Part shown: one piece after another, positions 27,653 through 36,000 of the stretch
How the letters are laid out: every line of letters starts with the position of its first letter
Numbering within the stretch: position 1 is the stretch's first letter
Assembly (NCBI GenBank): GCA_020846535.1
Contig: JADLDR010000041.1
Coordinates: 1-64,000 of the forward strand
DNA: 64,000 bases
Source of the DNA: Armatimonadota bacterium
GTDB lineage: Bacteria > Armatimonadota > JADLDR01
Direction: 5' to 3'
The notes under the pieces: generated by a model
Told to the model about the DNA's origin: nothing
Database searches by the model: none
The model's input: the letters and a program-made list of their open reading frames with translations, nothing else
Position numbers and translations under genes: made by a program

Positions 27653-27855
27653 CTGCGATTCGGAAAGGTTACTCGATGCGTTGCACTAACAAGGCCCGAG
27701 AACGGCTTGCTCGGCTCGCGAATGAACTGGTAGCGGCTCACCGTGCCCTCGCAACGATCCCCATCCCTCGTCGTAAGGGATCCTGCTCCAGTTTTAGCTA
27801 CCGGTTCTCCCGCCTGAGACGGGCCCGTTCCGCCTGGGACACCTCTTCCCCAGAG
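27653..27855 (-). mobile_element. IS3-family transposase remnant (copy 2, inverted)
   Basis: The reverse complement of this segment matches positions ~181-381 nearly base for base, covering the end of OrfA and the first OrfB codons, with scattered substitutions, some clustered around 27770-27800. It lacks the helix-turn-helix part. The similarity breaks off just past 27853 at the OrfA side. Neither copy can encode transposase. Confidence 0.8.
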
Positions 27856-27925
27856 TGATTGTGATCTCTATCTCTTGTGCGGATACCCCATTCGTAGCAC
27901 CCATTCAACCAAACCATCGTTGTAG

Positions 27926-28313
27926 AATTAACTCAAGTTGCCCCCTAGCCCGGGGTCGTTTGCCGCGGTAGGGGCGCGATGCATCGCACCCCATCGCGAT
28001 CCAGAGAAGGGGAAACATCCTCCGCTCCTGGGGGCGGGGTGACCGCTCTCCCCTAGGAGGGGTTACCTCTCTCCCCTAACCCCTCTCCCCGAAGCGGGGA
28101 GAGGGGGACAGAGGGTGCGGTGCTTGAGGGATAATCTCTCCCCCTGCCCGTTTCGGGAAAGGGGAGGGGGGGTTAGGGAACGGGCGCCCCAAGTCCCGAA
28201 TCCCGCCCCGGCGGGACAGTCACCCTGATCGGGATCGCGATGGGGCGCGAGGAATCGCGCCCCTACCCCGCATCGCCCTCCATTCGGATAGGGAGCAACT
28301 TGGGTTAGAATCA
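27926..28313. repeat. Composite element with nested inverted repeats
   Basis: An outer pair (TTAACTCAAGTTGCCCCCT on the left, its mirror ending near 28310) encloses an inner 35-bp pair (left 27968-28002, right ~28232-28266) beginning GTAGGGGCGCGAT. Inside lie CCCCTCTCCCCG-AAG-CGGGGAGAGGGG (28080-28106) and a second C/T-rich versus G-rich pairing at about 28137-28185. There is no reading frame of note. The organisation resembles a MITE or nested insertions of small palindromic repeats. A short relative is at 30666-30725. Confidence 0.7.
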
Positions 28314-28548
28314 GGAAGACCCATCACCCAAACGGCCTTGACAACGTGGGATGGCTACTATTCCGGCATCCCGCCTTCCAATTCCTCCCTCATTGTCCTA
28401 CCTTTCCGAATCGCAGTCCTTCTTCTCTTGCGCGAGGCGTACTTTCCTTCTTTTAGTCGAACGAAGCCGCGTAAGGGTTTCACGGAGCGGGAAGGCATCT
28501 TTCGCTCGGTGCCGAATCTCCCCGTTACAACCATACAAGGAGGCCCTT
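28314..28548 (+). other. Leader region of the glycosidase-like gene
   Basis: The frame of the downstream gene is open back to 28351, but the residues it would add are Ser/Arg/Pro-rich and unlike the protein, and the clear AAGGAGG site is at 28537-28543, so this is read as untranslated. It contains ACCTTTCCGAATCGCAG (28400-28416), an exact inverted match to one end of the IS remnant at 27653-27669. No promoter of good quality was recognised. Confidence 0.45.
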
Positions 28549-30624
28549 ATGCCTGAACGCTCATACGAATTCCGAAAGCGCCTGAATGCCGTTCACCTGC
28601 CCGACCGCCGGGACAAAACCCTGAAGCCGGGGCCGGATGAAACGGCCATAGAGGACGGCTGGCGCATTGTGGTCAGCCCATCTGCCAGCCCTTATATGAT
28701 CCGGATCGCTCAGGATTTTCAGGATTACCTGTTCGCCAGCATGAACATTTCCGCCCTCCTCGTCCACGAAACGGCGAAGGGATCCGGGCGCAGCATCCGG
28801 CTGACCACCCGCCCGGAATCGCCGGAGTTCGGGGACGGGTTGGAAAAAGATCGCAGTTACCGTATTATCGTCGGGAATGAGATCGTGGTGTGCGGCTGCG
28901 ATGAGCGGGGGACGGGGCAGGGATGCTATTACCTGGAGGATGTGATGAATCTGCGGGAGGCCCCCTTCCTTCCCATAGGGGAGGAAACCAGGTCGCCCGT
29001 TTTCTCGCCCCGGATGGTTCACTCCGGCTGGGGCATCGATCAGTTCCCCGACCCGCACCTGAACGCCATCGCCCATACGGGTATGGACGCGATCCTGGTG
29101 TTCGTGAAGGGGGTGGACCTGACGACTACGGGTTACCTCGATATCAACGACCTCATCGACCGGGCGGAGCATTTCGGGGTGGATGTCTACCTTTACAGCT
29201 ACCTCATCAGCGCCAGGCATCCCGACGACCCGGAGGCCCTGAGCTATTACGAAAACACCTACGGCGCTCTAATGCGGGCCTACCCAAAGGCCAAAGGGAT
29301 CGTCCTGGTGGGCGAGTCGTGCGAGTTTCCCAGCAAAGACACGCGCACGACGGGCCGCCTGCGCCTCGATCCCTCCCCGGACGGCAAGCCGGACAGCCGC
29401 CCCAGCCCGGGATGGTGGCCCTGCACCGATTATCCCGATTGGCTGGAGATGCTCAAAGGCATCGTCCGCAAATACAGTCCCGGGGCCGATATCGTTTTCT
29501 GGACGTACAACTGGGGCTGGGCCCCGGAGGCCGACCGGCTGGCATTGATTCGCGCCCTCCCGACCGATGTTTCGCTCCAGGCCACCTTCGAGATGTTCGA
29601 GGATATCGAAAAGAACGGTATCGCCACCCGCTGCGTCGATTACACGGTTTCCTTCGAAGGGCCGGGCCGCTATTTCCGCTCCGAGGCCGAGGCCGCCCGC
29701 GAACGGGGCCTTCGGCTCTATACGATGTCCAATACCGCCGGGCTGACATGGGATATCGGAGTGATCCCTTACGAGCCGGTACCCTTCCAGTGGATGCGCC
29801 GCCACGAGGCCCTTCTGGAAGCCTCCGAAAAATGGGGGCTGGCCGGATTGATGGAATCTCACCACTACGGCTGGTGGCCCTCGTTCGTCAATGAGATGGC
29901 GAAATGGGCCTACTGGTCGCCCCGCCGCAATCCGGAAGATATGCTGATACGGATCGCCTGCCGCGATTTCGGGCCGGAGGGCGGGCCAATGGCCGTTCGG
30001 GCCTGGGAGTATTGGAGCGAGGCGATCCGCTGCTATGTGCCTACCAATGAAGACCAGTACGGCCCGTTCCGCGTAGGGCCTTCCTACCCCTTGGTTTTCA
30101 AAGACGACCCCGGGCCGCTCCCTTCGGCTCCTTACGCGCACTTCGGCAGCGACATCGTCACCGTCCATTACCAGCCGCATCGCCCGGAGGACGTGCTGGC
30201 GGAAATCGAGCTTCTGGAACGGATGCGGTCGCTCTGGCAGGAAGGCGCCGGCTGGATGGAACAGGCGGCGGCATCCACGCCCGAACGAAAGCGCCCCGAA
30301 GCATCGAGAATGCTGAATTTGGGCCGCTTCATCGCCAACTGCGTCACGACGACCATCCATGCCAAGCGGTGGTGGCTCCTCCGGGATCAGCTTTTCAGCC
30401 AGCCCGGCGATCCGCAGTCCTGGTCGACCCTGCAAGAGATGCGAAAGCTGGCCGAAGCCGAAATCGCCAATGCCGAAGCGACCCTCCCTCTGGTCGAAGC
30501 GGATTCCCGCCTGGGCTGGGAACCGAGCATGGAATACATGACCGACCGGGCCCATCTGGAGTGGAAGATAAGGCAGTTGAGGCGCGTTTTAGACTCGGAG
30601 ATGGGAAAAGATTCTGACGCTTAA
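28549..30624 (+). CDS. Large glycosidase-like protein (GH67/GH20-type N-domain plus TIM barrel)
   Basis: A 691-residue protein. Residues ~35-140 resemble the small alpha/beta domain found before the catalytic barrel in GH67, GH84 and GH20 enzymes (IVVSPSASPYMIRIAQDFQ, YRIIVGNEIVVCGCDERG, CYYLEDVM). A TIM-barrel-like region covers ~150-470 (HSGWGIDQFPDPHLNAIAH, GIVLVGESCEF, IVFWTYNWGWAP, LMESHHYGWWPSF). A helical C-terminal domain follows. Glu in VGESCEF or the acidic residues near WTYNWGW are catalytic candidates. No signal peptide, so probably cytoplasmic. The exact GH family and substrate are not recognisable by eye. Confidence 0.55.
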   Translation: MPERSYEFRKRLNAVHLPDRRDKTLKPGPDETAIEDGWRIVVSPSASPYMIRIAQDFQDYLFASMNISALLVHETAKGSGRSIRLTTRPESPEFGDGLEKDRSYRIIVGNEIVVCGCDERGTGQGCYYLEDVMNLREAPFLPIGEETRSPVFSPRMVHSGWGIDQFPDPHLNAIAHTGMDAILVFVKGVDLTTTGYLDINDLIDRAEHFGVDVYLYSYLISARHPDDPEALSYYENTYGALMRAYPKAKGIVLVGESCEFPSKDTRTTGRLRLDPSPDGKPDSRPSPGWWPCTDYPDWLEMLKGIVRKYSPGADIVFWTYNWGWAPEADRLALIRALPTDVSLQATFEMFEDIEKNGIATRCVDYTVSFEGPGRYFRSEAEAARERGLRLYTMSNTAGLTWDIGVIPYEPVPFQWMRRHEALLEASEKWGLAGLMESHHYGWWPSFVNEMAKWAYWSPRRNPEDMLIRIACRDFGPEGGPMAVRAWEYWSEAIRCYVPTNEDQYGPFRVGPSYPLVFKDDPGPLPSAPYAHFGSDIVTVHYQPHRPEDVLAEIELLERMRSLWQEGAGWMEQAAASTPERKRPEASRMLNLGRFIANCVTTTIHAKRWWLLRDQLFSQPGDPQSWSTLQEMRKLAEAEIANAEATLPLVEADSRLGWEPSMEYMTDRAHLEWKIRQLRRVLDSEMGKDSDA

Positions 30625-30665
30625 CACAAATTGCGCCGAACTCGGGCTTGGTGCCGTTTGCCGAT

Positions 30666-30725
30666 GTAGGGGCGCGATTCATCGCGTCCTTCAAGGCCGT
30701 TGGGCGCGATGAATCGCGCCCCTAC
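30666..30725. repeat. Short palindromic repeat, GTAGGGGCGCGAT family
   Basis: Two 24-nt arms starting GTAGGGGCGCGATTCATCGC pair at 23 of 24 positions around a 12-nt centre. The flank CGTTTGCCG also occurs beside the larger element at 27926-28313, so they belong to one family. It lies in the 168-bp gap after the glycosidase-like gene and could act as a terminator for either convergent gene. Confidence 0.7.
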
Positions 30726-30792
30726 ACCCCCAAAGACACCCAATTCGATTAGGCAGCGAGGGGCTAACGCTTAGAACGCCTTCCCACCCTCT

Positions 30793-31797
30793 TCAGATCA
30801 AACGTTCCATCTCATCCAAGGCTTTCAGCGGTTTCAGCAGCCCAGAGGTGAAATAGTCCAGGCGGTGTTCGGGGGCGACCTTGGCCATGCCGGAAACACG
30901 GCAGTAGAGCCAGCGGGCGCGAACGAAGAGGGGAAGCGCGGACGCCTCCTCGGAGGAAAGGCGGTTCCCCGAAAGATAGGCGTCCATAAAGACGCGGTTA
31001 CGTTCCGGGGAAGGCTGCCAGGTCTGCGTAAGGGAAAAGATGTCCCCGGCATCGATATCGCTGGCCCGCTCCCCGCAGAAGAGGAACAGCCCATCGGCCA
31101 GGTCGCGAAGGCGAGGCTGCACTGTGGCCCAATCCAGATCGAAGACGCCGCTGACCTCATTCTCCTGGAAAAGAAGGTTGCCCGGATGGTAATCACCATG
31201 AATAACCAGCCGGGGGAGGCTGCGGTAGCGTTCGTCGGGCAGGGCGGACTCCAGGAGGGCGACCTGATCCATCAGATAGGCGCACTCCTCCGCAGAAAGG
31301 CGCTGGCCCAGTTCCTCGCACATCGCCTCCACGCCTTCGCGGGTCAGGCAAGGGCTGTCGTAGCGGGGCCATTCCTTGCCGGGCGGCGGAGCGAAATCCC
31401 TCACCGCCCGGTGATAGGCGGCCAGAGATCGGCCTGCAGCGGCGATCTGAGGCAGGGAATGCCGGTCATGCGGGCCGCCGGGCCGGAAGGGACAGAGTTC
31501 GTAAACCTCCCCTTCGAGCCGGAGCCACCTCCGGCCCTCGCGGGTGGGAATAGCCAGGGGCGTGCCGAGATCAAAAGGGGCCAGATACTCCATCAGGGCA
31601 TGATCGAACGCCACATAGCTTTCCACTGCGTATTTCGGATTGCGCCGCTTGAGGAAGTAGATTCCTGTAGAAGTTTCCAGCCTCAAGTTGGTATTGGCCG
31701 TGCCGCTGCCCGGCTGAGGGTCCCCATGCAAGAGGCCGACATTATAATGGCTGAGAACGGTCTCAAGTTCCTGCGGGGTGATCGGTTGTCGTAACAT
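30793..31797 (-). CDS. APH/homoserine-kinase-type phosphotransferase
   Basis: A 334-residue protein-kinase-like-fold phosphotransferase. The catalytic loop HGDYHPGNLLF and the metal-binding DLDWA are both present, and a Lys-bearing strand (YFLKRRNPKYAVES) lies in the N-lobe. This group includes choline, homoserine and aminoglycoside kinases; nothing here points to antibiotic resistance. I set the start at the ATG at 31797, where homology-like sequence begins. An upstream ATG at ~31860 and others to 32016 are possible, and no start has a strong ribosome site. It is divergent from the DUF6785 pair. Confidence 0.75.
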   Translation of the reverse strand: MLRQPITPQELETVLSHYNVGLLHGDPQPGSGTANTNLRLETSTGIYFLKRRNPKYAVESYVAFDHALMEYLAPFDLGTPLAIPTREGRRWLRLEGEVYELCPFRPGGPHDRHSLPQIAAAGRSLAAYHRAVRDFAPPPGKEWPRYDSPCLTREGVEAMCEELGQRLSAEECAYLMDQVALLESALPDERYRSLPRLVIHGDYHPGNLLFQENEVSGVFDLDWATVQPRLRDLADGLFLFCGERASDIDAGDIFSLTQTWQPSPERNRVFMDAYLSGNRLSSEEASALPLFVRARWLYCRVSGMAKVAPEHRLDYFTSGLLKPLKALDEMERLI

Positions 31798-31857
31798 GAC
31801 CCTATTATTACACAGCGATTGATCGAATTCCTCTGTATATGCCTGAAGCCCTCCCAT

Positions 31858-31898
31858 CAGTCGGCCCCTTCCGGATAAGCGCCGGAAGGGGCCGACTG
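31858..31898. promoter_or_regulatory. 17-bp perfect hairpin between divergent genes
   Basis: CAGTCGGCCCCTTCCGG pairs perfectly with 31882-31898 around a 7-nt loop. A run of seven T begins 24 nt downstream on the plus strand, too far for a simple terminator. The hairpin lies between the kinase start and the promoter region of the DUF6785 genes, so an operator, an attenuator-like leader or a small repeat are all possible. Confidence 0.55.
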
Positions 31899-31926
31899 CC
31901 TTTCCCGGCGACCGCGCTTGCTTTTT

Positions 31927-31956
31927 TTGCTTCCAGATTGGATAATAGGGTATAGA
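31927..31956 (+). promoter_or_regulatory. Possible promoter of the DUF6785 pair
   Basis: TTGCTT (31927-31932), 18 nt, then TATAGA (31951-31956), within a local AT-rich patch. The GGAGGT ribosome site follows 18 nt after the -10. The match is moderate. Confidence 0.45.
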
Positions 31957-31986
31957 ATCTGAAATGTCGCTTCTGGAGGTGTTGAC

Positions 31987-33951
31987 CTGTCTAATCCGTC
32001 GGACGTCAATGCTCACGGCAGCGTGTGGCGAGCGGTGCTGCTGGGGATTGCGGCCATGCTCGTTGTCTGCGCGGTCGTGTCCTACGCCGAACTGGTGACC
32101 AAAGAGATACAGATCGGCTTCCTCCAGCTTCCGCCTGTCGTGGTGGCGATGCTCTTTTTCCTGATCCTGGGCAACCGGGTGATGAGCAAAATCTCCCGGC
32201 GGCTCAGGCTGTCCCCGCAGGAAATCATCGTCATTTATGGGATGATGCTGATCGCCTCCATGATCTCATCCCGCGGTCTGATGGAAGACATCCTGCCGAC
32301 CCTGGTAGGCATCAATTACTATACCAACGAAACCAACAACTGGGACAAGATCTACTATCCCTATATCAAGCCGTGGATGGTGCCGTTCGACCCCGCGAAA
32401 GGGGAGAAGCAGCCGGTCTCCAAAGGGTTTTACGAAGGGCTGCACTACGGGGAGCCGATCCCCTGGGGCGACTGGGTGGTCCCTTTAGCTTGCTGGAGCA
32501 TCCTGATCGGCCTGGTCTTTTTCGCCTTCATTTGTCTGGCGACGATCCTCTACCGTCAGTGGTCTTCCAATGAAAAGCTCTCCTTCCCCCTGGTGCAGCT
32601 GCCCCTGGAGATGGCCCGGGACGGGGAAAGCGGATCGTTCTTCAGCAACAGGCTGACCTGGCTGGGGTTCGCCCTCCCGGTCTTCCTCTTCGGCTTCAAC
32701 GGCCTCCACGCCCTCTACCCTTCTGTGCCCGGCATCAACTTGCAGCTCGATATCCACCAGTATTTTACCAGCCGCCCCTGGAGCGATATGGGCTTTACCG
32801 TGCTGTATATGTCCCTGGCCGGGGTCGGGTTCTTCTATCTGCTGCCCACGGAACTCCTGCTGAGCCTCTGGCTCTTCTTCGTCATCGCCCGGCTGCAAGA
32901 GGTGGCGGCCTCGGCCTTCGGGATGGAGCCGCAGGGGATGCCGCATGCGGCCTCCAGCGTGATGGTGGGCTATCAGACCGCCGGAGCCTATTTCGTGCTG
33001 GCTCTCTATTTCGTCTACATCGCCCGTCCCCATCTGAAGCAGGTGGTCAAGCGGGCCTTCGGTCGGGGCAAAATGGACGACAAGAATGAAATGATGCCCT
33101 ATTCGATGGCCTTCTGGGGGCTGGTCGGCAGCTTTGGCGGCATCGTTCTCTGGTGTCAGGCCGCCGGGATGAAGCCCGGCATGGCGGTCATCGAATTCGG
33201 CCTCTACATCTTCGTGCAGGCCATCGTGATGGTGCGCTGCACGGCAGAGGCCGGGCTGATCATGACCGAAGGCTCATGGAACCCTATCGATATCGTCGGC
33301 ATCGCGGTTCCCAAGCATGTCGTCGGCCCGCAAAACCTTACGGTCATGGCCTTCACCGATGCCCTCTATACCCGCGACCTGCGTGGCATCCCCCTTACCG
33401 GCTTCATGGATATCCAGAAAGCCTCCGACGAGGTGCGGGCGAGGAGACGAAAGCTGCTGGTCATCATCTTCCTGGCGATCCTGGGGGCCATCGTCTTCGC
33501 CGGGGCAATACAGATATGGCTCCCCTACCGGAGCGGGGCCATCAACCTCTACACTTACCCTTATGTCGCCAACAACATCCAGTTCTTCCGGGAGAACCAG
33601 CCGATGATGGAAGGTTCTGTCCTTTACGACTGGCAGGCTCCGGTCTTTTTCACGGCGGGAGCCGTCGTCACCGCGCTGCTGGGGTGGCTACGGTTGACCA
33701 TCTGGTGGTGGCCCCTGCACCCGCTGGGCTACGCCATGAGCGTTTCCTGGGCCATCTGCGTCTTCTGGTTCCCGATCTTTGTCGCCTGGGTCTTGAAATC
33801 GCTCATCGTTCGCTATGGGGGGATGTCCCTTTACGCCAAAGCCCGTCCTCTCTTCCTAGGCCTCATCTTCGGCGAGTTCACCATGGCCGTTTTCTGGACG
33901 GTGATCGCCTGGATATGGAATACACCCACCCCGTTCTTCCCATGGCCATAG
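31987..33951 (+). CDS. DUF6785/DUF6784 polytopic membrane protein, likely CTG start
   Basis: About 654 residues with 12 or more membrane helices, resembling the oligopeptide-transporter-like DUF6785/DUF6784 family. The start is set at CTG 31987: GGAGGT lies 6 nt upstream and the resulting N-terminus (MSNPSDVNAHGSVWRAVLLG) is a natural cytosolic lead into TM1. The alternative GTG at 32023 has no ribosome site. Conserved-looking stretches include LWWPLHPLGYA-like (here WWWPLHPLGYAMSVSW) and LKSLIVRYGGMSLY near the C-terminus, which recur in the next gene. The transport substrate is unknown. Confidence 0.75.
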   Translation: MSNPSDVNAHGSVWRAVLLGIAAMLVVCAVVSYAELVTKEIQIGFLQLPPVVVAMLFFLILGNRVMSKISRRLRLSPQEIIVIYGMMLIASMISSRGLMEDILPTLVGINYYTNETNNWDKIYYPYIKPWMVPFDPAKGEKQPVSKGFYEGLHYGEPIPWGDWVVPLACWSILIGLVFFAFICLATILYRQWSSNEKLSFPLVQLPLEMARDGESGSFFSNRLTWLGFALPVFLFGFNGLHALYPSVPGINLQLDIHQYFTSRPWSDMGFTVLYMSLAGVGFFYLLPTELLLSLWLFFVIARLQEVAASAFGMEPQGMPHAASSVMVGYQTAGAYFVLALYFVYIARPHLKQVVKRAFGRGKMDDKNEMMPYSMAFWGLVGSFGGIVLWCQAAGMKPGMAVIEFGLYIFVQAIVMVRCTAEAGLIMTEGSWNPIDIVGIAVPKHVVGPQNLTVMAFTDALYTRDLRGIPLTGFMDIQKASDEVRARRRKLLVIIFLAILGAIVFAGAIQIWLPYRSGAINLYTYPYVANNIQFFRENQPMMEGSVLYDWQAPVFFTAGAVVTALLGWLRLTIWWWPLHPLGYAMSVSWAICVFWFPIFVAWVLKSLIVRYGGMSLYAKARPLFLGLIFGEFTMAVFWTVIAWIWNTPTPFFPWP

Positions 33952-34020
33952 GGCGGTTTTGCAAGAACCGGATGAGGGCGGTTGCCATCTCAACCATGAG
34001 GTATCGGAGGTTTTGCTTGA

Positions 34021-35973
34021 ATGTTCATTCCCACCAAGACAGGTGAGGCTGCGGCAAGGGAACTCCGCGTTCGAAGCGGGATGACCTGGCGCGGGATACT
34101 GGCAGGCCTGGTCGGGTCGCTGGTGCTGGGGGTCGGGGCCGTTTATGGAACGATGCAGATTCGCGGCTCCTATATGGATATCGACTTCTCGACGGCAGGG
34201 GCGGTCTTCCTCTTTTTTATCCTCGTGGGCATCATCAATTCGGTGCTGGGCCGCCTGCGCCGCTCGTGGGCGCTCAGCCCGGCGGAGCTCATCACCGCAT
34301 ACGCTATGATGGTGGTGGCCTCGGCTATTCCCACCATGGGCTTCACAGCTCAGATCCTTTCGATCATCTCCAGCCCGTCGTATTATGCCAATGCCACCAA
34401 CCGCTGGGGCGAGATTATCGCGCCGCACCTCAAGCCCTGGGCCGTGCCGCACGGCAAAGAGACGATCCGGGCCTTCTATGAAGGGATGCCGGGCGGCGCG
34501 ACGATCCCCTGGATGGCCTGGATAAAGCCTCTGCTGGCCTGGATGCCCTTGATGATCTCCCTCTATGTGGTGATGATCTGCATGATGGTGCTGATCCGCC
34601 GCCAGTGGGCGGACCGGGAACGGCTGGCTTATCCCATCACCCAATTGCCTACCGATATGGTCGGCGAGCCGACCTTCTGGAAGAACCGCCTGATGTGGGC
34701 CGGATTCCTCATCCCCTTCGCCATCGGCAGCCTGATCGGCCTGCACTATTACTATCCTTCCATTCCGATGCTGAATCTCGTCTGGCGCTTCCCCTGGTTC
34801 CGCAGCCTGGAAACGCTGGTGCTGCGAATCAGCCTCCCGATGATCGGCTTTCTCTATCTGGTCAACCTGGATACCCTCTTCAGTCTCTGGTTTTTCAATC
34901 TCGTCGCCCAGATGGTGCGCGGCACGCTCAATATCATGGCGGTCGAATTCAAAGGGTTCATCAGCCCCTACGGCTCGCCTTCCCCTATCTTCGGCTATTT
35001 GGGAATGGGAGCCATGATCGCCCTGGTCCTGGTCGGCCTGAGAACCGCCCGGCCCCATCTGAAGGAAGTCTGGCGCAAGGTGATCGGCAAGGGGCCGCAG
35101 ATAGACGATTCCGGGGAAATCCTGCCCTACCGGCAGGCATTCGTGGGAATGACGCTGGGCCTCGTCGTGATGGCGGTCTGGCTTTCGATGAGCGGCATCC
35201 CTCCGCTCGCGCTGGCGCTCTTTCTGGCCGCGGCGTTCCTCCTCTTCTATGGCCTGACCCGCGTGGTGGTGGAAAGCGGGATGGCGGAGGCGGTCGCCTC
35301 CACCATCGCCCCGGGCATCGTCACAGCGGCCTTCGGCACTTCGGTCGCGGGACAGCAGGGGATGGCGGCCCTGGGGCTGACCTATGTTTGGACCGCCGAT
35401 ATTCGCACCTTCGTGATGGCCTCTGCCGCCCACAACCTCAAGATGGCGGAAACCGTCCCCGGCAGGAGACGCGGCCTCTTCTGGGCCATGCTGCTGGCGA
35501 TTGCGGTCACGATGGCCTCCACTCTCTGGCTGACGATCTATCTGGCCTATCACCGCGGGGCGATCAATCTCAATAGCTGGTTCTTCAACGGCGGGCCAAT
35601 AGCCGCCTATACGTGGGTGGGCGACCGGATTACCAACCCCGTGCCCCCGAGCGGCATAGGCTGGGCGCTGATGGGTTCGGGCTTCGCTTTCATGACCTTT
35701 CTGATGTACATGCGCCAGACTTTCCTCTGGTGGCCCTTCCACCCCATCGGATTCTGTATCGGCACGACCTGGATCATGGACGAACTCTGGTTCACCTGCT
35801 TTCTGGCCTGGTTTTTCAAGTTCCTCATCGTCCGCTACGGGGGCCTGCGCCAGTTCCGAAACTTCCGCCCCTTCTTCCTGGGGCTGATCCTGGGGCAGTT
35901 CGTCTGTAACGGCATGTGGCTTATCATCGACGGCCTGACCGGCCAGCAGGGCAACCAGATTTTCTGGATATAA
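34021..35973 (+). CDS. DUF6785/DUF6784 polytopic membrane protein, second copy
   Basis: A 650-residue paralogue of the preceding protein with the same number of helices and matching blocks (LWWPFHPIGFCIGTTW; FKFLIVRYGGLRQF; ARPHLKEVWRKV against ARPHLKQVVKRA). A GGAGG site lies 9 nt before the ATG. The 69-bp spacing suggests co-transcription. Two diverged copies in tandem may form a heteromeric transporter. Followed after 27 bp by the ceramidase-like gene. Confidence 0.75.
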   Translation: MFIPTKTGEAAARELRVRSGMTWRGILAGLVGSLVLGVGAVYGTMQIRGSYMDIDFSTAGAVFLFFILVGIINSVLGRLRRSWALSPAELITAYAMMVVASAIPTMGFTAQILSIISSPSYYANATNRWGEIIAPHLKPWAVPHGKETIRAFYEGMPGGATIPWMAWIKPLLAWMPLMISLYVVMICMMVLIRRQWADRERLAYPITQLPTDMVGEPTFWKNRLMWAGFLIPFAIGSLIGLHYYYPSIPMLNLVWRFPWFRSLETLVLRISLPMIGFLYLVNLDTLFSLWFFNLVAQMVRGTLNIMAVEFKGFISPYGSPSPIFGYLGMGAMIALVLVGLRTARPHLKEVWRKVIGKGPQIDDSGEILPYRQAFVGMTLGLVVMAVWLSMSGIPPLALALFLAAAFLLFYGLTRVVVESGMAEAVASTIAPGIVTAAFGTSVAGQQGMAALGLTYVWTADIRTFVMASAAHNLKMAETVPGRRRGLFWAMLLAIAVTMASTLWLTIYLAYHRGAINLNSWFFNGGPIAAYTWVGDRITNPVPPSGIGWALMGSGFAFMTFLMYMRQTFLWWPFHPIGFCIGTTWIMDELWFTCFLAWFFKFLIVRYGGLRQFRNFRPFFLGLILGQFVCNGMWLIIDGLTGQQGNQIFWI

Positions 35974-36000
35974 TCTCACCCATCGTATCGGAGGCAAAAG

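Noticed and set aside
25571-27733. 720-codon open frame on the plus strand opposite the ABC genes
   Set aside because: Low-complexity Gly/Glu/Arg/His-rich translation with no motif, opposite clear binding-protein and permease genes.
28351-28548. N-terminal extension of the glycosidase-like gene
   Set aside because: The added residues are unlike the protein, and AAGGAGG clearly points to ATG 28549.
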